From an uncultured Candidatus Melainabacteria bacterium (GTDB lineage Bacteria; Cyanobacteriota; Vampirovibrionia; Gastranaerophilales; Gastranaerophilaceae), in contig CAKUUX010000006.1 of NCBI GenBank assembly GCA_934693165.1, positions 60,651 to 124,650 on the forward strand: a stretch of DNA of 64,000 nt, given 5' to 3'. Made by a program: the position numbers and the translations under genes. Numbering within the stretch: position 1 is the stretch's first letter; every line of letters begins with the position of its first letter. Shown here one piece after another: positions 18,162-27,131 of the stretch. The notes under the pieces are model-generated. The model worked only from the letters and a program-made list of their open reading frames with translations, was not told where the DNA came from and did no database searches.

Positions 18162-18456
18162 TTTCGATAGTAAGTATTTTGCTAAAACCTGTCATGTTAA
18201 ATACGTCCATAACAGAAGAGTTTGGATTAAGTACTTTCATTGTACCTTGAGATGCCATTCTTTTTTGGAGTTCTAATATTGCTCTTAAACCTAAACTAGA
18301 AATGTATTCAACATTAGAAAAATCAAGGATTAGGTTTTCAATATTATCTAGTGCGTCGTTAACTTGTTCACCAAATTCCATTGCTGTATTTGTATCAATT
18401 CGTCCATCAATACTTATGATAACAGTTGTGCCCTTTTTTGTCTTTGTAAGGTTCAT
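18154..18456 (-). CDS. STAS anti-sigma factor antagonist (RsbV/SpoIIAA-like)
   Basis: This 100-residue STAS domain has the phospho-acceptor region in VEYISSLGLRAIL (S53/S54), matching the DSSGLG site of SpoIIAA. The ATG at 18456 is preferred over one 42 bases upstream because GGAG lies nine bases before it. It overlaps the SpoIIE-HATPase gene by eight bases and is very likely its substrate. Confidence 0.9.
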   Translation of the reverse strand: MNLTKTKKGTTVIISIDGRIDTNTAMEFGEQVNDALDNIENLILDFSNVEYISSLGLRAILELQKRMASQGTMKVLNPNSSVMDVFNMTGFSKILTIENV

Positions 18457-18589
18457 TAAATCATACTCCAATTTTTTATTTATTATAACATATTGCAAAT
18501 ATTAAAACAACCTTAAGAAAGAGTTCGCATGATAAAAGTTTATTGTATAATTAGCTTGATAAAAAGATAGTACTATAGGGAGAAGAAAA

Positions 18590-19099
18590 ATGATTAACGA
18601 AAAAATGGAAAAAGCTTTTAACGATCAAATCAACAAAGAATTGTATTCAGAATATTTATACTTAGCAATGAAAGCAAAATTTGCTGAAATGAATTTACAA
18701 GGTTTTGTAACATGGTTTGATGTTCAAGTTCAAGAAGAACACGCTCATGCTATGGGCATGTATGATTACCTAAACGAAAGAGGTGGAAACATTGAATTAT
18801 TAGCGATTGATAAACCTGAAATCAAAGGTTCTACACCTTTAGAAATCTTTGAACAAGTTCTTGAACACGAAGAATTCGTAACATCAAGAATTAACGCTTT
18901 AATGGATGTAGCAGAAGAAGTTAAAGATAGAGCAGCATTATCATTCTTAGATTGGTACTTAAAAGAACAAGTTGAAGAAGAATCAAATGTTAGTGGAGTT
19001 TTAGCTACATTAAAATTAATCGGTGAAGATAAAAAAGCTTTATTGTTACTAGATAAAGACCTTGGCGCAAGAACTTTTGTTGCTCCAGTTATTGGTTAA
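18590..19099 (+). CDS. ftnA: Non-haem ferritin
   Basis: This 169-residue four-helix protein stores iron as a 24-mer. Ferroxidase ligands are visible at E17 (NKELYSEYLY) and E50 with H53 (QEEHAHAMGM). LEHEEFVTSRINAL and LKEQVEEE match bacterial ferritins. The ribosome site GGGAGAAG precedes the ATG. It is monocistronic, with a TATAAT box (18546-18551) upstream. No TTAG-type operator like the one at 20892 is seen in front of it. Confidence 0.95.
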   Translation: MINEKMEKAFNDQINKELYSEYLYLAMKAKFAEMNLQGFVTWFDVQVQEEHAHAMGMYDYLNERGGNIELLAIDKPEIKGSTPLEIFEQVLEHEEFVTSRINALMDVAEEVKDRAALSFLDWYLKEQVEEESNVSGVLATLKLIGEDKKALLLLDKDLGARTFVAPVIG

Positions 19100-19136
19100 T
19101 AAATCAAATGTCGTCGGCTTTACTAAGCCAACAACA

Positions 19137-19167
19137 AAAGAGTGAAACTAAAGTTTCACTCTTTTTT
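19137..19167. terminator. Bidirectional terminator after ferritin
   Basis: A 13-bp stem AAAGAGTGAAACT with its complement, followed by a T tract. It is shared with the convergent SulP gene. Confidence 0.82.
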
Positions 19168-20773
19168 ATTTTCTAATATTTTCTACTGCAACATTAATTG
19201 CATCTTTTTCATCTCTAAATAATGAGCTTTCCCCTATTTGCTCAGTTATACTGCGCATTTCAACTATTTTTTGATGAACGTTTTCATTTGTTATTACCAA
19301 GAATAATTTTATGTGTTGAGATTGTAGTCTTACGATAATATCTTCTAGCGCAAAAATTGCAGACATATCAAGTTCAATATTTGAATTATATGTAAGAATT
19401 ATATATTTTGTCTCTAATAATTCATCAAAATGCGATACAATTTGGCTTATTGAACCAAAGAAGAATTGCCCATCAAGGTGTAAAATTCTAATTTTATAAT
19501 GTGATTTTTGTTCAACACTAATTTCGTAATCAGAATATATTTCAGAATCTTGTTTTTCTTTGATAGCTGTATTATCAGCACTACGTTTTGCAAAAAGCAA
19601 TGACGATAGGACAATACCGACTCCTATTGCAAAAATTAAATTATAAAATACAGTTAAAAATAAAACTATCAATAAAACTGTTAAATCATCTTTTGGTGCA
19701 AATTTTAAGATTTTTACAACTTTGAAATCAATAATATCAATACCAATTTTTATTAAAATTGCTGCAAGTACACAAATCGGAATTTGCACAATAAACCAAC
19801 TAAATTTTAACAATATAATTAGTAAAAATATTGAACTAATTATCCCAGTAAGATTTGTTTTTGCATCGTTTTTAACGGCAGCAACACTTCTCATTGTAGC
19901 AGCCGAACCAGCCATTGAACCTGTTAAAGAACAAATTAGATTACCTAAACCGTGTACAAAAATAAATCTTTTAAAATTTGATTTTTGTTTAGTTAAAGAG
20001 TCTATAATTACACCTGTCAAAAGACTTTCACTTGTTGTAACAAAGGCTAGAGTTAGTGCAAGTGGAAAATATTTTGATATCAAATCAATTGAAATTTCAG
20101 GTAATTGTAATTGTGGAAAAGTTACGCTCATTGTTGAAATTTTTTCAACATTCCAACCTAAATAATAAGTTATGATTGTCATTAAAACTAATATTAACAA
20201 TTGCGCAGGTATAATTCTTGAAACACATTTTGGAGTAAAAAATAACAACAATAATGTTGAAACCCCTAAAATTGCAGAAGGAACACTGATTGAATTAATT
20301 AGTTGTGGAAGATTTATCAAGGCCTGAATGGTAGAAGAACTAGTTATACCTCCCAATAGAACTGGTGTTTGTAGAATTATAATAATTAATCCAATGCCAC
20401 TTAAAAATCCTGAAATAACTGGATATGGTACATATTTTATAAGTTTTGGAGCAGAAGTTAAAGAAATTAAAATCTGCAAAATTGATGCCATTACCAAAAT
20501 CAATACAACATCAGAAATTTTACCTGATGTAAAAGCAAACGCAGACGCCAAAATAATTGCTATAGGAGCTGTTGGCCCTGATACAACAGGATGTTTGCAC
20601 CCAATAATTCCAACAATAAATGACAAAATTATTGCACCCCAAATACCTGCAGAAGCTCCAAATCCTGATGCAACACCAAAAGCTAAAGCTTGTGGTAATG
20701 CAATAATCCCTGCAATTATAGCTCCAAAAGTATCACCTTTTATAAAACTAAATTTTTTCAATATATTTTCCAT
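19166..20773 (-). CDS. SulP-family anion transporter with STAS domain
   Basis: This 535-residue protein has the SulP core of about twelve membrane segments (GIIALPQALAFGVASGFG near the N-terminus, VSGPTAPIAIILASAFAF) and a C-terminal STAS domain (about 430-530). Members move sulfate, bicarbonate or dicarboxylates. The substrate cannot be told. The ATG at 20773 has GGAG six bases upstream and is preferred over the longer start at 20809. Confidence 0.92.
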   Translation of the reverse strand: MENILKKFSFIKGDTFGAIIAGIIALPQALAFGVASGFGASAGIWGAIILSFIVGIIGCKHPVVSGPTAPIAIILASAFAFTSGKISDVVLILVMASILQILISLTSAPKLIKYVPYPVISGFLSGIGLIIIILQTPVLLGGITSSSTIQALINLPQLINSISVPSAILGVSTLLLLFFTPKCVSRIIPAQLLILVLMTIITYYLGWNVEKISTMSVTFPQLQLPEISIDLISKYFPLALTLAFVTTSESLLTGVIIDSLTKQKSNFKRFIFVHGLGNLICSLTGSMAGSAATMRSVAAVKNDAKTNLTGIISSIFLLIILLKFSWFIVQIPICVLAAILIKIGIDIIDFKVVKILKFAPKDDLTVLLIVLFLTVFYNLIFAIGVGIVLSSLLFAKRSADNTAIKEKQDSEIYSDYEISVEQKSHYKIRILHLDGQFFFGSISQIVSHFDELLETKYIILTYNSNIELDMSAIFALEDIIVRLQSQHIKLFLVITNENVHQKIVEMRSITEQIGESSLFRDEKDAINVAVENIRK

Positions 20774-20859
20774 AATTTCTCCATGAATTGTTAAATAAAA
20801 TATTACCATGAGGCAATTTTCTTTTCTATAAATTGTTTATATACATGTGTAGTTTGGTA

Positions 20860-20907
20860 TTGACAAAATGTTAGTCTTACCTTACAATCATGTTAGTCGC
20901 AACTAAC
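20860..20907 (+). promoter_or_regulatory. Promoter and DtxR-type operator of the opine dehydrogenase operon
   Basis: TTGACA (20860-20865), 17 bases and TACAAT (20883-20888) form a strong promoter. GTTAGT-CGCA-ACTAAC (20892-20907) is a palindrome at the transcription start, and TGTTAGTC also occurs in the spacer (20869-20876), 22 bases upstream. The TTAG half-sites resemble those of the DtxR/IdeR family, and the last gene of the operon encodes such a regulator. Autoregulation is inferred. Confidence 0.65.
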
Positions 20908-20923
20908 AAAGGTATAGGAAAAT

Positions 20924-21460
20924 ATGTGTAACGCTGTATCAGAAGCAGTATCTCTATATAATGACGGTAGAGAAGTCTTAAAGGGTAATTTAACAAAAAT
21001 CCCAGAGGCTTTAATTGAGACTACCCGTATTTTGAAAGCTGTAAAACCTGTTTCGGACAAATATAATCCTAAACAAGATTCTTATGTAAAAAAGGCTTGG
21101 GATTTTGCCGATAGAAATAGCGATAACATTGAACTTGCAATGGGGCTTGTAAATCTTAGAAAAGATAAAGACAAAGTTAGAAACGGTTCCTCGTTTTTAG
21201 CTGGTTTTGCTGTTTCAAAGGGTTTAGAAAAATGTATGGAAACAGAAAAAGGTGAAAAGATTTTAGGCAAAATTTCTGAAGCTGTTCCAAAAGGCATTTC
21301 TAAAATTTTCAACTTGAATAGTGAAAAAGCCAAAAAAGTTGTAGATGTATCAAAAATGCTTATTTCAGGTGTTTTATATCAAGTTGCGTCAGATAAAGTT
21401 GGTGAACTTGCTTCTGGCTTAACTGAAAAAGCAATTGATAAAATGCGAAAAATAAAATAG
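20924..21460 (+). CDS. Hypothetical helical protein, first gene of the metal-regulated operon
   Basis: This 178-residue Lys-rich protein is mostly predicted helix, without a Sec signal. The only hydrophobic stretch is MLISGVLYQVASDKVG (about 143-158), which looks amphipathic. I recognise no family. In particular it is not a nicotianamine synthase-like CntL enzyme. It is the first gene behind the metal-type operator and lies 30 bases before the opine dehydrogenase. It may be a scaffold or a new enzyme. That is open. Confidence 0.7.
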   Translation: MCNAVSEAVSLYNDGREVLKGNLTKIPEALIETTRILKAVKPVSDKYNPKQDSYVKKAWDFADRNSDNIELAMGLVNLRKDKDKVRNGSSFLAGFAVSKGLEKCMETEKGEKILGKISEAVPKGISKIFNLNSEKAKKVVDVSKMLISGVLYQVASDKVGELASGLTEKAIDKMRKIK

Positions 21461-21490
21461 ATTAACATATAAGAGAAAGAGAGTATTATA

Positions 21491-22567
21491 ATGAAGATAG
21501 CAATTTTAGGCGCAGGTCATGGTGGACTTGCCATGTCTGCTGATTTAAAACTAATGGGACATGAAGTTAAATTATCAGCAGTAGAAGAACATTCTCTAAA
21601 TTTAAAATTACTAAAATCAATTGGTTATATTACAGTTAATGGCGTAACAACGTTAGCGAAAGGCCCTGTTACTACTTCATCAGATTTTGTTTGCGACAGT
21701 ATAAGGGAAGCCATTGAATTTGCAGAAATCATTTTTGTAAACGTACCTGCATTTGCACAAGAATATTATAATGAATGTATTTGCAAATACGGTTTAAAAA
21801 ATCAATTAGTTGTTTATCCTTGTGGTGGTTTTTCTGCGCTAAATTTTTATAATTATCTAAAAAATAACAATAGAGAAAAGGATTTTATCGTAGCAGAAAC
21901 TGCATCTTTTATATACACAACAAAAATTACAGCACCTGCTACAGTATTGATAAAAAGTATTAAAGATTCTGTCCTATTTTCTTCAATAGCAAAAGAAGAT
22001 ACAAAGAAAGCTTTATCTATTTTAAACAAAATTTATCCACAATTTAAACCTGCACAAAATGTATGGCAAACAAGTTTTAACAATCCAAGTTCTGTATTGC
22101 ACACAATCACAACTCTTTTAAATACTAGCCGAATAGAGCAATTTGGTTCATATAAAAACTCACACTTTGATATAACTCCATCTGTTGCAAGAGTTATGGA
22201 AAAAGTTGATAAAGAAAGAGTTGAGGTTGCAAAACATTTTTATAATAATCCTATGACAGTAACTGAAATTATGAATTCTTTATATAGTCTAAATTATGAC
22301 AACGTTTATGATGTGATTATGGGAATTGATGCTTATAAGGTTCAACATTCACCTGCAAATATGCAACACAGATACGTTTCAGAAGATATTCCATATAGCT
22401 TAGTTCCGATTGCAACACTTGGCAAAAAATTGGGACTTAAGACTACAAATATGGAGTCTATAATAAATCTAGCCTGTATGTGCAACGATGTTGACTATTG
22501 GAACACAGGTAGAAATGCAGATAAAATTGGATTTGAGGTAGAGAATTTGGTTAAGGAAGTTGCATAA
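21491..22567 (+). CDS. Opine (octopine/nopaline) dehydrogenase family enzyme
   Basis: This 358-residue protein has an N-terminal Rossmann domain (MKIAILGAGHGGLAMSADL) and a C-terminal helical domain with the family pattern HTITTLLNTSRIEQFG...TPSVARVMEKVDKERVEVA. Members reductively condense an amino acid with a keto acid using NAD(P)H. Related enzymes finish the metallophores staphylopine and pseudopaline. The operon with an exporter and a metal regulator makes a metal-binding opine plausible here, but no nicotianamine synthase-like partner is adjacent. Its TAA overlaps the ATG of the next gene. Confidence 0.82.
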   Translation: MKIAILGAGHGGLAMSADLKLMGHEVKLSAVEEHSLNLKLLKSIGYITVNGVTTLAKGPVTTSSDFVCDSIREAIEFAEIIFVNVPAFAQEYYNECICKYGLKNQLVVYPCGGFSALNFYNYLKNNNREKDFIVAETASFIYTTKITAPATVLIKSIKDSVLFSSIAKEDTKKALSILNKIYPQFKPAQNVWQTSFNNPSSVLHTITTLLNTSRIEQFGSYKNSHFDITPSVARVMEKVDKERVEVAKHFYNNPMTVTEIMNSLYSLNYDNVYDVIMGIDAYKVQHSPANMQHRYVSEDIPYSLVPIATLGKKLGLKTTNMESIINLACMCNDVDYWNTGRNADKIGFEVENLVKEVA

Positions 22568-23937
22568 TGGCAAATATTATTGAGGATAAAACTAAATATT
22601 TATTTTTGATGTACACAATTTCGATAGCATCTTTTATGGTAAATCTTGATACATACATAGTAAATGTATCTTTGCCTGCTATTACAGAAAATTTTCAAAG
22701 TAATACAAGCAATACGTCTTGGATAGTTTTATCTTACAATTTAATGGTTGTGTCATTGCTGTTAGTGTTTGGAAAGCTAGGTGACAAAGTTGGGTTAAAG
22801 AAAATGTTTACTTTTGGATTTTTAATATTTACAGTTAGCTCTTTTCTTTGTGGATTATCAAATTCGCTTTCAATGTTAATAGCTTCAAGATTTGTACAAG
22901 GCATTGGAGCAAGCATACTTTACGCTTTACCACAAGCTATGATAACAAAATATATTCCTCAGGAAAAAAGAGGTATGGCATTTGGAATATTAGCTTCTGC
23001 TGCAGCTCTTGGAATAACACTGGGTGCTCCTGTCGGAGGTTTGATTACAGGCGCAATAAATTGGCGTTGGATATTTTTTATAAACCTTCCTGTTGGAATT
23101 TTAGCCATTTTTCATCTAATAAAAATTTTACCAAATGATTTTTGCAATTTTACTAGCAAAAAACCATTTGATTTTGTAGGCGCAATTTTTAGTTTCTTTT
23201 CAGCCTTATTTTTAACTTTTTATATAAATAAATTACATACAGTATCAACAGATTCAAAATTAATGTTATTAATTTTAGTTTTAGCTATTGGTTTTACTAC
23301 TTTATTTTGGGTAAGAATGAGTAACTATAAATTTGCATTATTAGATATAAATGTCTTTAAAAATTTATCTTTTGATTTTGCAAATATAGCTATGTTTTTA
23401 CTTTCAGCATTTTTAGCAGGAACAAATTTTCTAATGCCGTTTTATTTGTACGAAATAAAACATTTAACAGTTACACAAGTCGGATTTGTATTTATCTTAT
23501 ATTCTATCAGTTATTTAATTACAAGTTTAATATCTGGCAAATTGTCATCTAAAATTGAACCTTACAAACTTTGCATCTTTTCAATGTTTGTTTCTGTCTT
23601 GAATATTTTGTTATTCATTTATACCTCTTCTACTGCAAGCCTTTTACCTACAGAAATATTCCTAATTGTTTGTGGAATAAGTTTTTCTTTCTTTATTACA
23701 TCAAATAACAACTATGTTATGTCAATGGCAAAAACGACAAATGCGGGAATGATTGCAGGCATTCATAGAATGACAGGTAGATTAGGAATGCTTTTTGGTG
23801 TAGTTGGATTTGAAGCTATTTTTTCAATGTTTTCTTATAACAATCTTTTAGCTTTTAAAATGACTTATGCTTTTGGAGCACTTATTTGTTTATTAACACT
23901 AATTTTTTCAATTCCATTTACAGCAAATAAAAACTAA
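22567..23937 (+). CDS. MFS exporter, DHA2 (EmrB/QacA)-like
   Basis: This 456-residue polytopic protein has motif A (GKLGDKVGLKK, about 69-79), the drug:H+ antiporter motif C-like ALGITLGAPVGGLITG (about 147-162) and the N-terminal NLDTYIVNVSLPAI typical of EmrB/QacA. It starts on the stop codon of the opine dehydrogenase (TAATG), so the two are tightly coupled. That suggests it exports the opine product. Import after metal capture would need other genes not seen here. Confidence 0.88.
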   Translation: MANIIEDKTKYLFLMYTISIASFMVNLDTYIVNVSLPAITENFQSNTSNTSWIVLSYNLMVVSLLLVFGKLGDKVGLKKMFTFGFLIFTVSSFLCGLSNSLSMLIASRFVQGIGASILYALPQAMITKYIPQEKRGMAFGILASAAALGITLGAPVGGLITGAINWRWIFFINLPVGILAIFHLIKILPNDFCNFTSKKPFDFVGAIFSFFSALFLTFYINKLHTVSTDSKLMLLILVLAIGFTTLFWVRMSNYKFALLDINVFKNLSFDFANIAMFLLSAFLAGTNFLMPFYLYEIKHLTVTQVGFVFILYSISYLITSLISGKLSSKIEPYKLCIFSMFVSVLNILLFIYTSSTASLLPTEIFLIVCGISFSFFITSNNNYVMSMAKTTNAGMIAGIHRMTGRLGMLFGVVGFEAIFSMFSYNNLLAFKMTYAFGALICLLTLIFSIPFTANKN

Positions 23938-23988
23938 ACTTGACTTTAAAATTTTGGCTTTGTAAAATAGTCTTTAAAGGATTTTATA

Positions 23989-24372
23989 ATGGAAGAACAG
24001 AAAATTAGCGCAAGTCTTGAGGACTATATAGAAGCTATTCATCAAATTTCAAAAGAAAAACAGGTCGTTAAAGCAATTGATTTGTCTAAAAGATTGGACG
24101 TTAAGCGTTCTTCTGTAGCAGAAGCTATCAAGAATTTGACAAAAAGAGAACTTGTTACTTACGAAAACAATAACTTAAAGCTAACAGATAAAGGTTTAGA
24201 AATAGCAAAAGAAGTAATAAATAGACATAACACTTTGTACAACTTTTTTGCTAAAGTTTTAAAGGTAGAACCAGAAGAAGCACAATTGAATGCTTGTAGA
24301 GTTGAACACGTTATAACAGAGAATGCTTTTAAAAATCTTACAAAATATATAAAAGAAAAGACTGATATGTAA
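23989..24372 (+). CDS. DtxR/MntR family metal-dependent repressor
   Basis: This 127-residue protein has a winged helix (KAIDLSKRLDVKRSSVAEAIKNL) and a metal-binding dimer domain, with no SH3 domain. Visible ligands are D12 and E15 (LEDYIEAIHQI, MntR-like), H80 (NRHNTLY), C103, E106 and H107 (NACRVEHVI, like the ACRWEHV of iron-type DtxR). The mixture means the metal could be iron, manganese or zinc. It is the last gene of the operon and probably represses it at the TTAG palindrome at 20892-20907. Confidence 0.9.
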   Translation: MEEQKISASLEDYIEAIHQISKEKQVVKAIDLSKRLDVKRSSVAEAIKNLTKRELVTYENNNLKLTDKGLEIAKEVINRHNTLYNFFAKVLKVEPEEAQLNACRVEHVITENAFKNLTKYIKEKTDM

Positions 24373-24388
24373 TCAGTCTTTTTCTTTT
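24357..24388 (+). terminator. Terminator overlapping the end of the DtxR-family gene
   Basis: A 10-bp stem AAAGACTGAT with its complement, the stop codon in the loop, and a T-rich tail. It closes the four-gene operon. Confidence 0.8.
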
Positions 24389-24415
24389 AATAAATTATGG
24401 GATTTTACTTACAGA

Positions 24416-24970
24416 TTATAATCCGAATTGATTTCTATAGAAACTATTTGAAGCTATCGCATTAGCTATTGTATTGTTGTTAGGTGTTGATAATCTGTAG
24501 TTATCAGCTAATTTCATTTCTCTTTGAACTAATTTATCATTTGAATTTGCAACTTTATCGCAAACTTTTAACCAAGTTTGAACCTCTACTGTTGTAGCTC
24601 TAACTTCCTCTTCAAGAGTAGCTTTTGGTAAAACATGAACACTTTCGTGTGCTATTAAACAAGCTATGGCTTCTTTTGGAGAATTTTTGAATTTTTCATT
24701 TATCAAAATGTAATTTTCACCATTTTCGTCAGTTGAAGCAACTGCATAATGATTAGAATATGAATAATCAATATTTGATAAATCATAGAACATGATTTTC
24801 ATTTTGTTTTTGTCTAATCTTGTAAAAACATCATTAGAACCAATATTTTCTAAAACCTCCAAAGCAGCTTTAACTTTGTAGTCATTGGAATATTTAGAAA
24901 AATCAGCTGCTTGAGCTTGATTAACTCCTAAACATAATATGAACATTAATACTAATAATAATTTTTTCAT
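24416..24970 (-). CDS. Secreted HExxH metallopeptidase-like protein
   Basis: This protein of about 184 residues starts with a Sec signal (MKKLLLVLMFILCLGVNQAQAA). It carries LIAHESVHVL, a HExxH zinc motif (HESVH at 108-112), followed by acidic LEEEVRATTVE that could supply the third ligand. The layout resembles small minigluzincins. I chose the ATG at 24970 because it starts the signal peptide. An ATG 21 bases upstream is open, and neither has a good ribosome site. Peptidase activity is inferred. Confidence 0.68.
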   Translation of the reverse strand: MKKLLLVLMFILCLGVNQAQAADFSKYSNDYKVKAALEVLENIGSNDVFTRLDKNKMKIMFYDLSNIDYSYSNHYAVASTDENGENYILINEKFKNSPKEAIACLIAHESVHVLPKATLEEEVRATTVEVQTWLKVCDKVANSNDKLVQREMKLADNYRLSTPNNNTIANAIASNSFYRNQFGL

Positions 24971-25080
24971 TAATTTACGATACCCTGTCATCCTAATCTT
25001 TATAGTTTTTTATTCGGCAGAGCAGTTTTCAAACTTGAGTAAATCTAGCCAATTGTAAACAAAGTGTTACAAAAGATAAA

Positions 25081-25111
25081 AAAAGACTTAGAGAAAATCT
25101 CTAAGTCTTTT
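25081..25111 (-). terminator. Terminator of the TpsB gene
   Basis: A 14-bp stem AAAAGACTTAGAGA with its complement, loop AAA, followed on the minus strand by seven Ts. Confidence 0.82.
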
Positions 25112-25130
25112 TAACATTTACAATATATTT

Positions 25131-26906
25131 TTATAGTCTTTCTTTTGGTTTCAATAATATTTTATCTATATCTGTATTAATTGAAAAATAGAAGCGTTGA
25201 TCGTGTTCTCCGTAGTATTTATGACCAAGAGGTAAACCCCAACCAAGTTGAATATAAATATCTCTTGTAATATTTATGTTCGTACCAACACCTACGCTGT
25301 GCAAAAAGTTTGATGGATAGCCATATAATTGTTTGTGCTCTTTAACATAACCCCAATCATAAAATACAGCTAACTTAACATTATCTGACCAATGTTTAAT
25401 TTTTTCTGGCAAAATCTTTTCTAAGCCTGGAATTGGAGTTCTCAATTCTAAAGAACCTGCCACACCATAATCACCTAACAATTCACTAGGTTGGTAACCT
25501 CTAACTGAATATGTACCACCTAAGAACATTTGTTCTGCTGAATATAAAGATTGTGGAGAATATTGCCCATTGATTCTAAAGATTGCTAAACATTTTTTAG
25601 GTAATCTTTGAACCCTTGCCAAACTTGCTACAACTTTATAAAAAGAACTTCTCTGAGCACCTTGAATATTTGGACTTGCACCTAATCCATTTGTACCCAA
25701 ATCAACACCCACGTTTGCAATTGTTCTACCTTTAGAATCATCAAACATGCTATTAATACCAGTTCTTAAAACTCTTAATCTATAATCTGATAAATTTTCT
25801 CTAAACAAATTACTTTTTGATTTTGAATTAATTGCATCAAATGATACGAAAGCTGCAATATCTTGAGTCGCCGTGCTTTTAAGAGGTTGAATAAGTTTTA
25901 TAGAATATGTTTCAGCTTCACCTTTAATTCCTAAACTTTGATAAGGACCACCTAATCTAACATTTGAAAAGGAATAATCAAAGCCCAATCTTGTACCATA
26001 TTTACCAATTGGAATTTGATAACCTGCAAGAGCGCCATTTGAACGTTCTGATAAAATAGCACCACCATAAAGTTTATCACCAAAGCCTAAAAAGTTTTCA
26101 AAGCCTAAAACACTTGTAAATCTTTGACGACCGGTATAATTACGGCCGTAATCATCCCACGCAAGATTTAAACTTATTGGAAATCTGTCTTGAACATGTA
26201 ATTTAATTTCTGTATCATGATCTTCGTTTTTTGTAAGAGATGCAGCAGCTTTCATATATGCTGTATCATTAATATTTTTCATAGCTCCTTGCAAATCTCT
26301 TGCATTAAAGACATTACCCTCTCTAAGTCCTGATGCATACATGGCAACATTTTTAAAAAACCAGTCGCGTTCCCATTTATTACCCTCAACCTCTTTAGAA
26401 ACAACTTTACTTTCTTTAATAACAATAACTATAACACCGTCTTCAATTTCTTGAGCTGGTAAATATGCGTACGAAGTTAGATAGCCATTTTTTTGATAAT
26501 AACGGCTAACTTTTACCGTCAAATCCATAACATCTTCAAGATAAATATCTTTTCCAATTAAATCTTCTGCTAATTTTTCTAACTTTGCACTAGAAATTTT
26601 TGTATTACCCCTAAAATACACTTTATTTAATCTAAATTGGGGATTATGAATTAAGTTTGGGTCTTGATGAAATTCATCTTCTTTTTGTTGTTTTTGTTGT
26701 TTATCCAAAAGATCTTTTAAACGAGTTTCATCCTCAACCGGTTGAATAATTTTTTCTTCAACAAAAGAGTCCTTCAATTGAATTTTATTTTCTCTATTTA
26801 TAACCGCAGGGTCAGATGGTCTTAGTATTGGGTCTGCATTAGCCGACATAAACGACATAGCTAATAATGCACACACTAGCCCATTTACGGCAAATTTCAA
26901 TTTCAT
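25131..26906 (-). CDS. Two-partner secretion outer-membrane transporter (TpsB, ShlB/FhaC family)
   Basis: This 591-residue protein has a Sec signal (MKLKFAVNGLVCALLAMSFM), an N-terminal plug-helix and linker region, POTRA domains (about 91-245, including FRLNKVYFRGNTKIS) and a 16-strand barrel with the VRGYQP motif of loop 6 near residue 468. It moves the partner TpsA across the outer membrane. It is divergent from the TpsA gene at 27132. The C-terminus extends about ten residues past the last aromatic strand (RFYFSINTDIDKILLKPKERL region). Confidence 0.92.
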   Translation of the reverse strand: MKLKFAVNGLVCALLAMSFMSANADPILRPSDPAVINRENKIQLKDSFVEEKIIQPVEDETRLKDLLDKQQKQQKEDEFHQDPNLIHNPQFRLNKVYFRGNTKISSAKLEKLAEDLIGKDIYLEDVMDLTVKVSRYYQKNGYLTSYAYLPAQEIEDGVIVIVIKESKVVSKEVEGNKWERDWFFKNVAMYASGLREGNVFNARDLQGAMKNINDTAYMKAAASLTKNEDHDTEIKLHVQDRFPISLNLAWDDYGRNYTGRQRFTSVLGFENFLGFGDKLYGGAILSERSNGALAGYQIPIGKYGTRLGFDYSFSNVRLGGPYQSLGIKGEAETYSIKLIQPLKSTATQDIAAFVSFDAINSKSKSNLFRENLSDYRLRVLRTGINSMFDDSKGRTIANVGVDLGTNGLGASPNIQGAQRSSFYKVVASLARVQRLPKKCLAIFRINGQYSPQSLYSAEQMFLGGTYSVRGYQPSELLGDYGVAGSLELRTPIPGLEKILPEKIKHWSDNVKLAVFYDWGYVKEHKQLYGYPSNFLHSVGVGTNINITRDIYIQLGWGLPLGHKYYGEHDQRFYFSINTDIDKILLKPKERL

Positions 26907-27013
26907 CTTCGCTATTCCTCTCCAAAGAAAAGTCTAGCATAAATAGTATTAAATTTTTATACAACTGTTAAAAATTGTAAATGTCACAATTTTTAGTAGC
27001 AATAAAAAAAATT

Positions 27014-27042
27014 TTAGACTTTTTATAATTTTGTAGTATAGT
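27014..27042 (+). promoter_or_regulatory. Possible TpsA promoter in the divergent intergenic region
   Basis: TTAGAC (27014-27019) and TATAGT (27037-27042) are 17 bases apart, about 90 bases before the haemagglutinin start. The match is moderate. The region 26907-27131 separates the divergent TpsB and TpsA genes and holds no other feature I can see. Confidence 0.35.
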
Positions 27043-27131
27043 TAAATATATAGACAGATTTGGAATAAAATATCAAATTTATATATACATTTAAAGTTGG
27101 ACAGTAAAAAGAAGAATAAGGATAGCGTTTT

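Noticed and set aside
19722..20786. Two long antisense frames inside the SulP gene
   Set aside because: They mirror the codon pattern of the real gene, have no start signals and resemble no family.
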